DNA from: Sphagnum magellanicum
Lineage: Eukaryota; Streptophyta; Sphagnopsida; Sphagnales; Sphagnaceae
DNA length: 64,000 bases
Assembly (NCBI GenBank): GCA_021904315.1
Contig: CM038924.1
Coordinates: 17,194,051 to 17,258,050 of the forward strand
Direction of reading: 5' to 3'
This document shows, one piece after another, positions 11,060 through 24,120 of this stretch. A model generated the notes under the pieces. The model ran no database searches, was not told the DNA's origin, and saw only the letters and a list, made by a program, of their open reading frames with translations. Each line of letters begins with the position of its first letter. Within the stretch, counting starts at the first letter, position 1. The position numbers and the translations under genes are program-made.

Positions 11060-12660
11060 TTTCTATCTTTTCTTGGCAAAACTTTTATCTCGTGGCAAAA
11101 CTTATATCTCTTTTTGACTAAAGTTTTTATTTCTTGGCAAAAGTTATATCTTTTCCTGGCTAAACTTTTCACTTGGCAAAACTTATATTTTTTCTTGGCT
11201 AAAAAATGTTCTCTCTTGGCAAAACTTATATCTAATTTTTGACTGAACTTCTAATTTTTGGCAAAACGTGTATCTCTTCTTGACTAAACTTTTCTTTTGG
11301 CAAAACCTATATTTATCTTTGGTTAATCATTTCTCTTTTGGAAAAACCTATATTTATCTTTGGCTAATCTTTTTTCTATTGGCAAAACCTATATCTATTC
11401 TTGGCTAAACTTTTAATTCTTGGCAAAACTTAATATTTTCTTGGTTAAATTTTTTTTCTCTTAGCAAAACCTATATTTCTTCTTGGCAAAACCTATATCT
11501 ATTATTGGCTAAACTAATATTTTTTTCATTAAAATTTTTTTCTTGGCAAAATTTATAGTTTTTCTTGGCTAATTTTTTTTCTCTTGGCAAAACCTATATC
11601 TATTCTTGGTTAAACTTCTAATTCTTAGCAAAACCTATATTTCTTATTGGCTAAACTTTTTTTTTTGTGGAATTTTTTTTCTCTTTTGGCAAAACCTATA
11701 TTTTTTTGGCTAAAATTTTCTAACTCTTGGCAAAACCTATATTTCTTATTGGCTAAACTTTTCTTTCTTGGAAAAAATTATATTTATTCTTGAATTTCTT
11801 TTTGGCAAAACCTATATTCTTATTGGCTAAACTTTTCTCTCTTGGAAAAACTTATATTTATTCTTGAAATTTTTTTTCTTGGCAAAACCTATATTTCTTT
11901 TTGGTTCAGCTTTTTTAATTCTTGGCAAATTTTATATTTTTCATTAGCTAAATTTTTCTCTCTTAGCAAAGTTTATATTTCTTCTTGGCAAAACCTATAT
12001 TTCTTATTAGTTAAAATTTTCTCTCTTGGGAAAACTTATATTTCTTCTTGGAAATGTATTTCTCCACAAAACCTATATTTCTCATTGGGAAAACTTTTCT
12101 CTTTTGGCAAAGTTTATATTTCTTTGGGCAAAATATTTCTCTCTTGGCAAAACCTATATTTTTTTTTGGTTAAACTTTTCTCTCTTGGCAAAACTTATAT
12201 CTATTATTGACTAAACTTTTAACTCTTGGCAAAACTTATATCTGTTTTTGGCTAATTTTTTTTTCTTTTGGCAAAACCTATATCCATTCTTGGTTAAATT
12301 TGTAATTCTTGGTGAAACCAATATCTCTTCTTGGCTAAACTTTTTTTTCTAGACAAAACATGTATCTCTTTTTGGTTAAACTTTTAAGTCTTAACAAAAC
12401 TTATATCTATTTTGCCAAAAGTTAAAAGTTTAGCCAAAAGTGCACCCTTGTTAAACTCCGACCTCCCAACAATTCTTTCATGTCTTTTTTGGTCAAAATC
12501 ATACCTTTCAACAAAACTTTTATTTATTTATAGCAAAATCCCTACCATTTATTATAATCTTCATGTATTAGATAAACCTTTACTTCTCAACAAAACCTTT
12601 TTATATTTTGGCTAAACCTATATTTATTGGCAAAACCTCTTTATTTTTTAGTTAAACCTC
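11060..12660. repeat. Degenerate tandem array of TTGGCAAAAC / TTGGCTAAAC motifs
   Basis: Dozens of copies of two alternating words, CTTGGCAAAACYTATATYT and TTCTTGGCTAAACTTTT, with a basic spacing of roughly 20 bp and a composite unit near 35-45 bp. The array is regular from about 11060 to 12400 and fades into looser copies to about 12660; the word TTTTGCCAAAAG near 12415 is in inverted orientation. Copies vary in poly-T length and by point changes. A 122-codon frame at 11842-12210 is only the array read through, giving YISLGK-type repeats. The array starts about 20 bp after direct repeat copy 2. Confidence 0.9.
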
Positions 12661-15600
12661 TACTTCTCTAGAAGGAAAAGAAATATTAATGGAATCCACA
12701 AGGTGTAAATTGAATTTAAGTATATATGTTTTATAGAAATCAATTAAGGACATAAAAAATAATGTTGATTTTATTTAGAAATAATTAAGGAGGTAAAAGA
12801 AAATATTAAAAAATTCTTGTATTTTCAACAATTATCTAATTTCATCATATAAATCATTAAAAAATAATGGAAAACATATGGTTTGTACATGGGGGTTAAA
12901 TTATATAGAGGTTGAAGGTTTAGGTTTTGGGCATTACAATATTCATGTCAACTTTAAGTTAACACCATGTTTGTAATGATTTGGAGTTCCCAAAACTAAC
13001 CTATTACATGGGTAACATGCAGGTGTTGCTTACTATGCCAATTACTAATAATAGTTGAAGATTTAATCCCAACATGTAATACACACCTATGAAAATAATG
13101 CCATTTGTGACCAAAATGAAAGTTTTTTTTTCTTGAAATCCTTTTTTAAAAAAAGATTATATTTCTAATTTCTTATACTTTTATTTTTCATTTTAAATTT
13201 TTATTATCTTTTTCTTGTTTTAAATGATTTTTTTCTATTTCTTGTAATTTGATTTCTTGCTTTCAAATTTTATTGTTTTTTTTTGTTTTAAATGATTTTT
13301 TTTCTATTTCTTGTACTTTTATTACTCATTCTAAAATTGTCTCTTTCTTATTTTAAATGGATAAAATGCATGTTTATCATAACATATTATACTATTGTCC
13401 TATTTTATGCTTAGAACTATTTGTGCACAATAAAAGTTAGAGCCACAAGTCAAATATTTTTTTTGGCTTTTTCTTTTTGTTACGTGATTTACTAGCATTT
13501 CTCTATGAGGCAAAAAAGAAGGATAAAAAATATCTAGATGTTTTTAAAGATGTAATTTGAACTTGGATAAACAATTACCAAAGTGATGGATATGTAATTG
13601 AAATTAAGAATTTTCAATCCTATTGGTTCTTGAAGGTTTGAAACATTGGAAAGTGAATTTTTAAGGGCTTGGGAAGATTGAAAGTGGAGAAAATGCATCT
13701 ATCTTTTTGCAAGGAAAATTTCAAATTTGAATATGGATTGATTAAAATATTTGATTTTTTAAGAACATTAAATCATTTAACTAACACTTAATATTTTTGG
13801 TAACTAGGCCTAGCTAGTGAGTTCCATATCCCAATGGCAAAACATCAAATGAGGGTTGAGTTATTTTGTAGTTAAAGGTCAACATTGTTTGCAAATTGCC
13901 TTATTGAATGGACTTGGTGGTTGCATTGATGCTATCAAATTGTTGTTATCTACCCATAGGATTTTGATTTCAATTCCATGATCCACTTAGCGAAAACAAA
14001 AACTCAAGTGAATATTAATTTCAAAATCAAATATGGGAAGACCTTGACATGCTTTGCCCATTTGGTGATAATTGCAATAAAATATGAAAGAGTCGACTCC
14101 CAACTTCACAATTCCATTTGTGACAAAATCATGTTTCAAATTGAATAATTTTCACAAGAAATGTATAAACTCTTTGAAAGAGATTTGAAACTTCCAGCTT
14201 TATCAAACTAGGAAGACTTGTAAGCTATGGACGAAAATCCCTGTTCAAATAATTGTTTTATGCTTCATGTGCAAAAAAGAGACTTCAACAAAAAAAAGCT
14301 CTAAAAGCAACTAATTGTTTTTAAAGATAGGGCAAGGTCAATGTGCAAACATAAAGTATGTATTTATGGATATAAATATACAAAGATGGACATGCAATTT
14401 GGTAAGTTTAATGTGGATGCATCACTTAAAATGTTATGCATTTCATTTAATACCCTCTCTTTCTCCAACCTCCCTTTTGGTTCCTTTCCCGTGTTCAAAT
14501 CTGTAACAAAAATCACAATATGATATTTAAATCCAAAGAAACTTTAGTCCTCATCTCCTTCTCTTGCTCACCAATGCAAGGAAGATGAACATGCAACATC
14601 CAAAAATATTTTGGATAGAAAAAATCAAACAATGTGTCTTTTCATAAGTAATTAGTCAAAGATGTGTCTTTTCATATCTAAGAACATTAGGGCACACAAA
14701 TATACATGGCTTGAAGCCATAAACTTTGGATAATTCCAAAAGAACAGGACAAGGGCATGGGTAATTCTTTTATAATTAATGCTTGGGATCTACACTTCTA
14801 CATAGTCCAATTTTTTTTCCTTGGTGAAAATCGCCAAATTTCCTTAACTTTTTTAGGTGGGTCACTTGTACGCTTGGAATTAAAGGGGGAAAATTGAACT
14901 TTTCATCTAAAACACTTATCATGGAAATGGATGCCAAAATTGGCGTTGGTAACTCACATTGTATTTTGTTGCCTTCAAAATGATGCCTATCAATTTGCCA
15001 AATATTAGCTTATGGCCAACCTTATTTCCATCTTCTCCCTTTACACCTATTGATTTTTGCCACTTTGCATCTTTGATATGAACCTTAGATCGATCCTACC
15101 TATTTAGGGTTCCTTTTGTCACTCATTCTCTCCCTTGCAAGAGGAAATCATCAAGGCCTAAACCTAGCTGAACTTTGTATGTGCATTGTGTATAATCTTG
15201 GAATGTTGTAATGAGCATTGAGTGTCCAAGTTTAAGCATTTAATTTTATGAAGTTATATATTATCAACATGTAATGGAAATGTTGAATGGGCAATGGGCA
15301 TTGATGACTAAATGATTGGTGTTCTTAAATAACCTTGGAGATTAGAATGTTATACATACCAATTCTCTTTTCCATTAATCGCATGGTGGTTGGATCAAGT
15401 GTTAACAACTTGACCCAAGTGTTTTACAAGCCTAATGAATGAAGCTAGTTGATCCAAAAAGTTGATTGGTAAAAAGTTAAAGACATTTCATGTAAATAAG
15501 GTTGTTGTATTCCAAGGTATTAAGTCAAGGGTTACAAAACATATTTCTAAAAGGTGGGCCCCCCCACTCCATGGGAGTTCATTGTATGGTTCATTGTACC

Positions 15601-16326
15601 AATCTTGTAATGCAAATATAATTCTTACATATGGTGAGTAGAATCAAAATCTTGCTCTCCACATTGTACAATTTTTTTTAAAGAGCTTTAAACAACATTT
15701 GGAGTTTTCCAAGCTTGTTAAGATAATGGAAACAAAAGGTGTTAAGATTTTGCACAATGTGAAAATTCAATAGATTTCTATTTTTTCTCCAATGAGACAT
15801 GATATATTTAAATACATGACATTATTGATGATGGCCAATGATGGGCCCAACAATGATAAGGCAAACGTAAATTTTGATTTCCTTTGTGATGTCCAAATTT
15901 TGTTGGGGTTTGTTGTCATACTCCTTTTATTGCAATCAACTCACAATTGATTAAATTTAGCAAGTTACAAGATGTGTTCATATGTAATTCTACAATAACA
16001 ACTGAAGTTTGCCAAGGTGAAATTTATGTTTCATACATAAACATGAACACCTAGTTCAAGCCCGAGGAAATTATTCTTTATATATTTTAGAAAGCACTTG
16101 AAATAAAAAAGGTATTTAAAAATATGTTATCAAAAAATGGTATATTTTAATATATTATCATAATGAACACCATATTCAGATATAAGTAGATCATAAATTA
16201 TATTTTTTCAATAAATTGTATTTTTTCTACACACCATTTGGAATTAAATGGAGATGATTTTCCTAATAGTTCAAGTCTAATGCCTTTGAAGGTTACAAAT
16301 TCTTAACAGATACTAAGCATGAAACA
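12661..16326. other. AT-rich intergenic DNA
   Basis: About 3.7 kb with no supported gene. There are T-rich stretches around 13120-13340 containing TTCTTGTTTTAAATG-like repeats. No domain motif was recognised in the short open frames. The right part may belong to the 5' region of the hAT relic that starts near 16330. Confidence 0.5.
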
Positions 16327-17214
16327 ATTATCATGCATTGCATGACAAATTTGAACATTAGCGTTGAACACTTGACATTTCATGTGAATCAACAACATAC
16401 ATGTTCAAGCTTTATTTATGACACAAGAAGAGTATGTTGCAACCATTGCACTTGTGGGGGCAAATTGTGCAAGTATTTTCTAAACCTTAACACAAATTAT
16501 AAACATTATGATTATTTGTAAACATCATCATTCATATAATAAATTATATTATTTAAGGTTTGATATTAATATAGTTAAACATATTATATTAACATAACCT
16601 TATCACAAATTTATAAACTTCATGATGTTTGCATTATTTTATATCTGCGTTGTGGTTATAACTTGTGTGATTATCTTTTGTTGATGAAATGAATGTTTAT
16701 GTTTGAACTTTGGTAGGGGTTGTTAATTTCCTTGTTGCAAAATTACAAGGAAGGTTCCTTGCTTACAGGATTATGGATAGTTTGGGTGTGATGTACCCAC
16801 AATACTAGCTCCAACCAAATGCAAAGGAATGTTTCAATAAGCATTTGAACATTGAATAGTTTATATTTAAGATGGCCATGAAATTTAATGCTTTGGATGC
16901 CATGACTAAACTTGCAGATTTAAACCTTTTGCACAACTTTGGTGCATTCATGTAGCCAACATAGTTTTTTTTATCCTTTTTCAAAATACTTCACATTGGC
17001 AAAGATTTCCATGCTAGAAATCCTTGGGAGCATGGAAGATGAGTATTGTTTCCATTTTTTGTTGGTTTGCAAATTCAAGTTACACAATAGACTCATTAAC
17101 AACTTGGGTTTAGTGGTCAATTTTTTTCCCATAAGTTTTTCACCCTTAACAATATTTCATATGCATATGTATATGTGGCATGAAGATCGTCCTTTGTATG
17201 GTGTAGGAGTTTGA
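16327..17214 (+). pseudogene. hAT-family transposase relic, C-terminal part
   Basis: The plus strand carries pieces of a hAT transposase. Near 16333 the peptide MHCMTNLNISVEHLT resembles the conserved HCMAHRTNLA stretch. From about 16716 a frame reads NFLVAKLQGRF, then YPQY followed by a stop. At about 16980-17214 the C-terminal dimerisation domain is preserved (FTLAKISMLEILGSMEDE, then KFKLHNRL), ending MWHEDRPLYGVGV and a stop at the usual place. Several stops and frameshifts break it. The same domain appears in the relic at 30985-33161, so both derive from one family. Confidence 0.75.
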
Positions 17215-19823
17215 TTTGCTTAAAGCTGTCAATTATGTAGTTTTTGATGTAGATGTTGGAATATCTTTTGCTTAGGTTTTGGCAACTCATGTTTGTTGGT
17301 TTTTTGTGTAAGTGAATTATAATGGATACCACTTCTAACTTAAGATTTCCATTTTTTTGCATTTTGCAGCTTTTCGTGTCTTTTGTGAGATGACATTTGT
17401 GATTGTAATGTGGCTTGTGTGTGTTGTTTTTTATTTACATGTGTCTTGTAGGACATTTGTGTTGCAAATGGATAGTTTCAAAGGTTCAATCCTCTCATAA
17501 GTGATTAAACTCTTGCATGTTCATGGTTTTAGGCTATGAATCATGAGCATTATGTAATTGTATTTTTTTGGTTGCATCAAGCATGGTCCTTGTTCAATGT
17601 TGAAACTTGATACATATGCTCATTTTGAAATGTTATTTTGGAGCTAGAGACTTTACTATTTAGATGTAGATAACTGAAATTTCTCCTATTATGCTTTTAG
17701 AGTAGCCAAAAACTTGCCAAATTTAAAACCTTGGTAGCCAAAACTAACCACCTTGGGAAAAAAACATAATTAAACTCTATGCCCTTGAAAATAATTGCCC
17801 TTACTCATAAAATGTTTTCTTAACCAATTGGATCTCCAAGTCATTCCAACCAGTAAATAACTCAACAACACGTGTGCTTAAACATGAATTAGATGTGATT
17901 TTTTTTCCAAAACAAAAAAAAACAAAAAAAACAATGCACAATATTAATGATGATGATCTAATTAAAAAAAAAGAATTGATTTTGTGAAAATTAAGTTCCA
18001 TTTGAAAGAAAATATTGATTGACATTGCATGAGACTTGAATTCAATTGAATTTAATTTGGATTTAATATAATTGAATTCAATTAAAGAGAAATCGAATGC
18101 AAATCCTCTTCTTGTGACTGTGTCTAGGGGGTTGAAAACAAAAACATTTAAAAACACAAATTTGAAAAGATTTATTTTTATTTGAGAATTGAATAAACAT
18201 ATTCTAGTTTGAAATGTTCACAAGACAACTTATAGAACTTAAAGTTCTGCTACATAGTGAAATTGAATTCTCCGTGATGATGCGGAACCATTTTAATGAA
18301 TCACTATCACTAGAATATTACATTTGTCTTTCATATATGTATATATATATGCACATTGTGACGTAAAAAATGGGGTGAATTTTTGGACTATGTATATGAT
18401 ATGTTGTGTGCAAGTATCAAACATTCACAAAGTGGGGAAATACAACTAGGAATTGCAGACATGAGCAAATGACATTAACCAAAGACCTTAAGGAATTGTT
18501 TTTTTTTTTTTTTTTGTTACTAAAAATGCTTCAGCAACTTTAATATTACATTCAATAATGCATTACTATAATGGTGAGAATGGAAGAATCTGAAAAGTTC
18601 TCTAGGGTAGAGAACAACAATCTTGTTCAAGGCAACTAATGCAAATAAAATGAAACAAGTAAATATATATACTAATTATATAGTCATCTAGAAACTTTTT
18701 TAACCCATCAAAACTGAATACATTGCAAAATGTGTGAATACCAAAGTAAGTCATAGGATGATTTTTTTTTGTTCTTTCAAAATCTCAATTGTTCAGGTAT
18801 GTATATTACCCATAGTATGTATCCATGAGAAATTCAAGTTAATAAGAATGTGCTCACCACATTAAAATTGGGACCATTTCATCATTGAAATCAAGCTGGT
18901 ACGAGTTGGAATTTGGCTAGGGAAGCAAGCCATAACAATGTGTAATCTTTACCAAGCATAAGTGGACACTAATTGTGACACCTCATTCGCCTTTCCGTGA
19001 TGGAATGTGTAATACAAAAGGCATAATTGTTGGTGTTGGCTCAATTATTATTTCATCAAAGCAACTTTCAAAATGTCATTAAAATACTTCACTGAAAGAT
19101 AGTTTTGCAGAAAGGCTCATGATTTTCCAGTTGTTCAAAAATCATTTGTCATGGGTGGCAAGTTTGGTGATGAAGGGGTGGTGGGTGGAGGTAAGTTTGT
19201 TAGCCCTATGTGTATACAACAAGGGTTATAGTATTAGTGTTCTACCTAACCATGTGTAATAGCAATTTACAGACATAGCTCTGGCACATTCCTTTTGCAC
19301 TTTGTTGTTAAAGGAGTGCGTAGAGTTAGTCATGCCTTTGTTTCATTTGGACTAATGGGCACTGGGCCACCGGCAAAAGGTCACATATGAAAAGGCAGAT
19401 AGGACAGCCAATCTATATTTTTCCATGTATTTCCTCATTTGATGTGAAAGGGGAAATAAAATGGGCAATGTAATCAAAACATTTTGTAACCTTTAATTAA
19501 TTTTCAATGTAAAAAAATACACTTTACATTTAATAATTATTGCTCCATTGAACAGAAAACAGAGATGCAGGTGATTTCCAGGAGTGTTTTAATAGGTCAG
19601 GTAACAATTTTCCAGCGATTAATTTGCAACAATAGACAATTCTCATACCCGTAGAGTATGCATAGGAGGATGAAAAGTTTTCATCCATATGCTATCATAG
19701 AAATGTCTTAGGTAGAAAGGCCATTACTCAGGCAAAGGGAAAGTACATCATAGAGAACTGAGATCCAGACTTCTGGATTAGATTACCTTGATCATTACTT
19801 GTCTCTCCAGAGAGTGACCATTC
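17215..19823. other. Intergenic DNA downstream of the VTC2 gene
   Basis: No gene is supported. A poly-T run lies at about 18500-18517 and a short TA-rich run near 18340-18352. The right-most few hundred bases should include the 3' UTR of the minus-strand gene that ends at 19824, but no specific poly(A) signal can be assigned among many AT-rich candidates. Confidence 0.5.
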
Positions 19824-22800
19824 TTATGCCTGCAGCAGCAAACAGTGTTCTGCCTGGCCATTCAGGACTCCTGCATTCATCTCCATTGGGTGAAGATTTG
19901 AGGCTATGGTGGACATGGACATTGCTTTGTTCGGGCCCTCGAACACTGCTGTAAGACAATGTTTCTTCACTTCATTAAAACGCTCTTGGGTTAGAGAGAC
20001 TTCTGCCAGAAGTCTCCAGGCTGACTCCTCTGTTGCTGTGTCATAGTCACACCTGCGCTTGAGTACAATATGACCACTGATCTCCCACACTGCAGGGTTG
20101 ACTTGAGTGTCCAGAATTTCTTGATCCACTTCTCCCCGTGCTTGCTTTTCTCCAAAACACTGTATCGAATTTTGTCCACAAAAGTGAGTAATCATAGATC
20201 AGATAAATCACAGTAATGAGAAAGAAACAGTTAGATAATGACAGAATCTGAAAGAGTTCAGTAAATTGTGTTTACTGTCTTGCAAAAAGCTATAGTTGTT
20301 TCATTCCTTCAGAATTTCAAAAACCAGTGATGTGTTGGAATTGGCCCAACCTGAGGGAATATGAAAACACGGCCACCTCGGTCAGCAATGAGAACATTGA
20401 AAGGGATATTGGTGTTCTGAAGATATATGCAAGCATTAGCTACTGCGTTTGCTAGATCTTCAAGATTGTCCCCGACTTCAAAGACAAGTCCTCGAACTGG
20501 GAAATTTCCAAGCTCAAGTATTTTGATGCCACCCTTCTTGCAATGATGACAAATTGGTGTTGTTGGTGCCCGCTCTACTGGAAACGGGGCTGTCAAATAG
20601 TAGGCCTGCAAGTTTTACCAAGTCATCAGGCCATGCTCATAAACATGGAAGCCATATAAGAACTCATAAATAGGTATACACAACCCTTGTTATCAACCCA
20701 CTAATAGACATAAATATTTTGATCTAGTCTTCAGGAGTCCCAAGATGTACACCTAAAAGCACATCTCTCATAACGCCACCAATTGTGCTCAACAAACTGA
20801 GACCAACAAATACCTCATTTGAGAATCACCAGTGTTTCTGTACCTGGAAATGGAGGTGGTTGATTGTAGCAAAAGCCCCAAGGCTATTGTAGCCCAGCCG
20901 GAAATAGGGGTTGTCAGCTTCTGCCGCCATATGAAGGGCCAATAAGAAGGTGTCAGGGTCAATCCGCTGGGGGGTGCAATTGAGCACTCGAGGAACTAAC
21001 AGTACATGTCCATATTCAATCGGGCTGACCTGCAAACCAAATCATTCCCGTCAGTTGCTAAAGGGCAACACCTGTGATGAATGATGGCACGCTCATCTAT
21101 ATGTCCCAAAATAGCTATTTTCCATTGAGAAACTAGAATATCTGCACAGTTGCCATTGAGATACTGCACCAGCTTGGGAATGGGAAGCCAAGTCCCTTAT
21201 GCCTTCTGCTCTGCATGACCACCAGGCACCCTATATGGTATGCACCCACTAAAGCAGAACTGACAAAATTGAACAGGCAACAAATTTTGCGGGCCACTGG
21301 TTGGAAAATATTTTGAAAGAACATACATTTATGGCAATCACATTAGGACTCTCAGAAACTGGAGCCTTTTCATAGTATTGGTTGGTCCCATCTTCACTCT
21401 CTTCGAAGCAGAAAAGAACTTCCTCTTGGCCAACTTTGGTGAAATTAAACTTTTTGCCATCATATGGTTGCAACACTTGATCTACTCGAAACTCTGTTGG
21501 CCTCTTTTTTGAATGCCTGCCCTCATTCAACTGTGCGATGAACCCATGCTCACCAGGTAGAACCTACACAATTACCACTCATGCAAATTAACATTGAAAC
21601 CATTTAGAGTCAGTCTCTCATCCCTTTGTGGAATAAAACGCCCTCTCCAATTTAAAAGTATCAGGGCCAACCAATTTCAAGGCTTCAGACAGCTATCCTT
21701 ATGGCTGGAACTACCTGCTGCTTCATAAAGATTAAGAGAACCAAATGACACAACTAGATGCCAACAATTTGACATAACATTTCCAAGGTTATGTCAAATA
21801 TTCCAGATGGTGCAGGTGAGTTCTGATTCAATCCAGAATTATCAGTATACATTTCAGGGAGTGTGTAGACATAGATAAGAATAATAAACGTGAGTGAATT
21901 GAGAAAGTCACCATGGTTTCACAGGCAGTCACATCATATCGAAACAGTCCTCTTTCCATTCGGTCCTCCCACTGAAACCAGGACAGAAAAGAAACATATG
22001 AACTTTAGTGACAAAATCGGTGATTCACTCCCCCAAGTCCAAGAGAAAGGCCAAAAAAAATGAGACAGAACTCCAAGTGACATGCAACAACCACAGAGTG
22101 GATAAGCAAAAATAATAAAGCACATGAGGTGTAAAATAATCTAGCGAAACCCCTTACCAGTGCAAAACCTTGGACTATGTAACCTGTTTCAGTATTTTCT
22201 GATAAACACTCTTTCCTAAACTGTTGCTCTCCAATCCAAGGGACAATTTAATGGTGACGTATGATACTGTGCATAGGATTAGGTGCAGGCAGAAAACTGA
22301 ACTGTGTGTAAAATTTAAGAGGGTGATGTAAAAGCTATTGCAAGCAATATTCTAGACATGTTTGAAACAGCTGAATGCTAATATCACTGTGAACTTCACC
22401 AACAAAGAAGAAATATGGTGCTTCTCAGGCATACCTGTGCAAGTAGGAGAGAATCCAAGAACCCATTGGCAGCCTCTGAGTTTTCCACAAGTCCCTGACT
22501 CAATTCATGAAGTTCATAATTATGGGGGGCAGTATCACCATTGGCAACTTTGTGGCTGTCACCATTTGAATAAGCATTGTTCTTTACATTCGCAATCTGT
22601 CGCCTCCTAAATGTGTACAATGGCAGTTTTGCTCCTGCAACAGCAGGAATTGCTGATCCTCTGTTAGGACAGGTACTCATCACAGTAAGATTTGAATAGT
22701 CAGATTTCCTTAGTAAGAGAGACAGCCTCTTCCAAAAAATTGTTTCCAAATTTTTGTGCACAGTTCAGAGGGCTTCTTGACATACCTACTTATCTCCCTA

Positions 22801-23158
22801 GTATGCCACAAACCAGATACACCTTCTACAGTTTTAGGGACACATCCTAACACATCAAGAAATCTCCAGCAGAGATTGTTGAGAAGCAAAGCAAGAAAAA
22901 AAACTATGCTCCAAAAAATGCAAAAAAGGATTTGCTCTTGCAACTTTCTCTATACTTTCAACCAAAAGAGTATTACAGAAGTGTGAAGAGAAAATGATGA
23001 GGAAGAAAATTAGTATAAGAAAACATGATAGATTTAGTGAAGAACGTGTACTGACCAGGCATGCAGCAGCTGCCAAGGCAATCTCGGCCACAGCCAGTCG
23101 CTTGCTCCAGCTCCTGGTTGAAGGAAACCAGAGTTGCCACTCGCTTGATAGTCAGCAT
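19824..23158 (-). CDS. VTC2: GDP-L-galactose phosphorylase (ascorbate synthesis), seven exons
   Basis: Catalyses phosphorolysis of GDP-L-galactose to L-galactose-1-phosphate and GDP, the committed, rate-controlling step of the Smirnoff-Wheeler ascorbate pathway. Exons on the minus strand: 23158-23056, 22634-22435, 21971-21912, 21563-21327, 21029-20844, 20605-20351, 20159-19824. They join in frame to 458 aa; Arabidopsis VTC2 is about 442. All six introns are GT-AG. The start is ATG 23158 (MLTIKRV, as in the family); upstream in-frame codons lack ATG. Visible landmarks: Cys-rich segment CGRDCLGSCC (residues 23-32), ACETM (117-121), NEGRHSKKRPTEFRVDQVLQ in exon 4, and the HIT-type site HLHFQ (258-262), with His258, His260 and Gln262 at the end of exon 5. 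DTQVNPAVWEISGH lies in the last exon. The C-terminal tail diverges from flowering plants. The gene is intact; translation is probably controlled by the leader uORF. Confidence 0.96.
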
Positions 23159-23228
23159 GATTTTTTGTTTCTCTTGCTGCGGTTGATCAGTAGTCCCCCG
23201 CTCCTTCTCCTCTTTCTCTTCTCCAAAG

Positions 23229-23507
23229 TCAAAAGATTCCACAAACGCCGCCCTCCTCGAGGAGATGCTGGAAGTCTGTGGACTTATTGTTATTACTTTG
23301 GAGATGCGAGAAAGGGGAGGAAGCTCTCCCTACGCCTCCGCCTGCAAGAGCAGAGAGGTCGGATGGACGGCCGCCCTCGGACGGCAGGGCGCCGCGACCA
23401 CCGTGCAAACTGTGGGAGCTGATCAAGCAGGAGTGGGAGCAGCTGTCGCCAGCGACCTGCGCGTTGGAGTCACTCATACGTAATCGCTGCCTGCGCTGCC
23501 ACGCCGT
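23229..23507 (-). promoter_or_regulatory. Upstream ORF in the VTC2/GGP leader (ACG or ATG start)
   Basis: A minus-strand frame stays open from just after a TGA at 23516-23514 to a TGA at 23231-23229, ending 70 nt before the VTC2 ATG. It has an in-frame ACG at 23507-23505 with A at -3 and G at +4 (strong context), and ten codons later an ATG at 23477 in weak context (C at -3, A at +4). Peptide lengths are 92 or 82 codons. The central HGGRGALPSEGGRPSDL followed by ALAGGG resembles, from memory, the conserved uORF peptide of plant GGP genes. That uORF is known to initiate at ACG and to stall ribosomes when ascorbate is high, lowering GGP synthesis. The position, ACG and peptide agree; the regulatory role here is inferred. 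Confidence 0.82.
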
Positions 23508-24120
23508 GATGCTTCAACTTGCCTACACTAGCGAATGCTATGTGTTTTGCCAGGGCGGCTGATCACCTCCAAACTCCTCTCTCTGCCGCTCTCGCTCCTC
23601 TACAAGTGAAGAAGCCACCGACACCCGCCTGCCTCTCTAGAGCAAAAAGAGAAGAAGAAGCGTGCAAGCAAATGTTCTTCAAACAAACCAGCCACCCCCA
23701 AAAAAAAAACCGCTACTCTTCCAGAAGAGCAACAGCAACCCCCAAAACAAAACAAAATAAAACAAACAAAAAGCTCGAATTCCAACGAGAGAGAGCAAAA
23801 CGGTTTCCAACAAACTACAAATTCAAACCAAAAGCACAACCCTAGGGAGAACGCAATTCAAATGTTCTCGTCAGGACACAAGAGAATGGCAAAGACACAA
23901 AGAGAATCGAGAGACAGACGGAGACAAAGAGGCACAAAGAGAGACGAGGGAGAGAAAGAGAGCCGAGAGGATACGAGCGAGACAGTCTCGAGAACGCGAG
24001 AGAGAGAGCGAGAGACAGCGCGAGAGAGACTGAGAGAGCGAGAGGGGCGTGCGCGTACACAACTGGTTAAGTTCAGAGAGACCGAATTAAAAGCAGCCAG
24101 GAATAGAAAAAGGGAATGAT
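23508..24120 (-). promoter_or_regulatory. 5' leader/promoter region of VTC2 with long CT-rich tract
   Basis: On the gene's sense (minus) strand, about 23870-24060 is strongly pyrimidine-rich with repeated CTCTCTCT and TCTCTGTCTC words (GAGA on the plus strand). CT-rich tracts of this kind are common near plant transcription starts and in leaders. The transcription start cannot be fixed. Open frames through this tract on both strands are low-complexity artefacts. GC content rises sharply between about 23050 and 23640, typical of a gene's 5' end in this window. Confidence 0.5.

Noticed and set aside
11842-12210. 122-codon open frame inside the tandem array
   Set aside because: It is the repeat read in one frame; the peptide is monotonous and matches the unit spacing, with no sign of selection.
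23159-23242. N-terminal extension of VTC2 upstream of ATG 23158
   Set aside because: The frame is open but its upstream codon is GTG, not ATG. The family begins with MLxIKRV, and the uORF ends inside this stretch.
23862-24119. Arg/Glu-rich open frame on the plus strand and Leu/Ser-rich frames opposite
   Set aside because: Both come from the GAGA/CTCT tract in the VTC2 leader or promoter.
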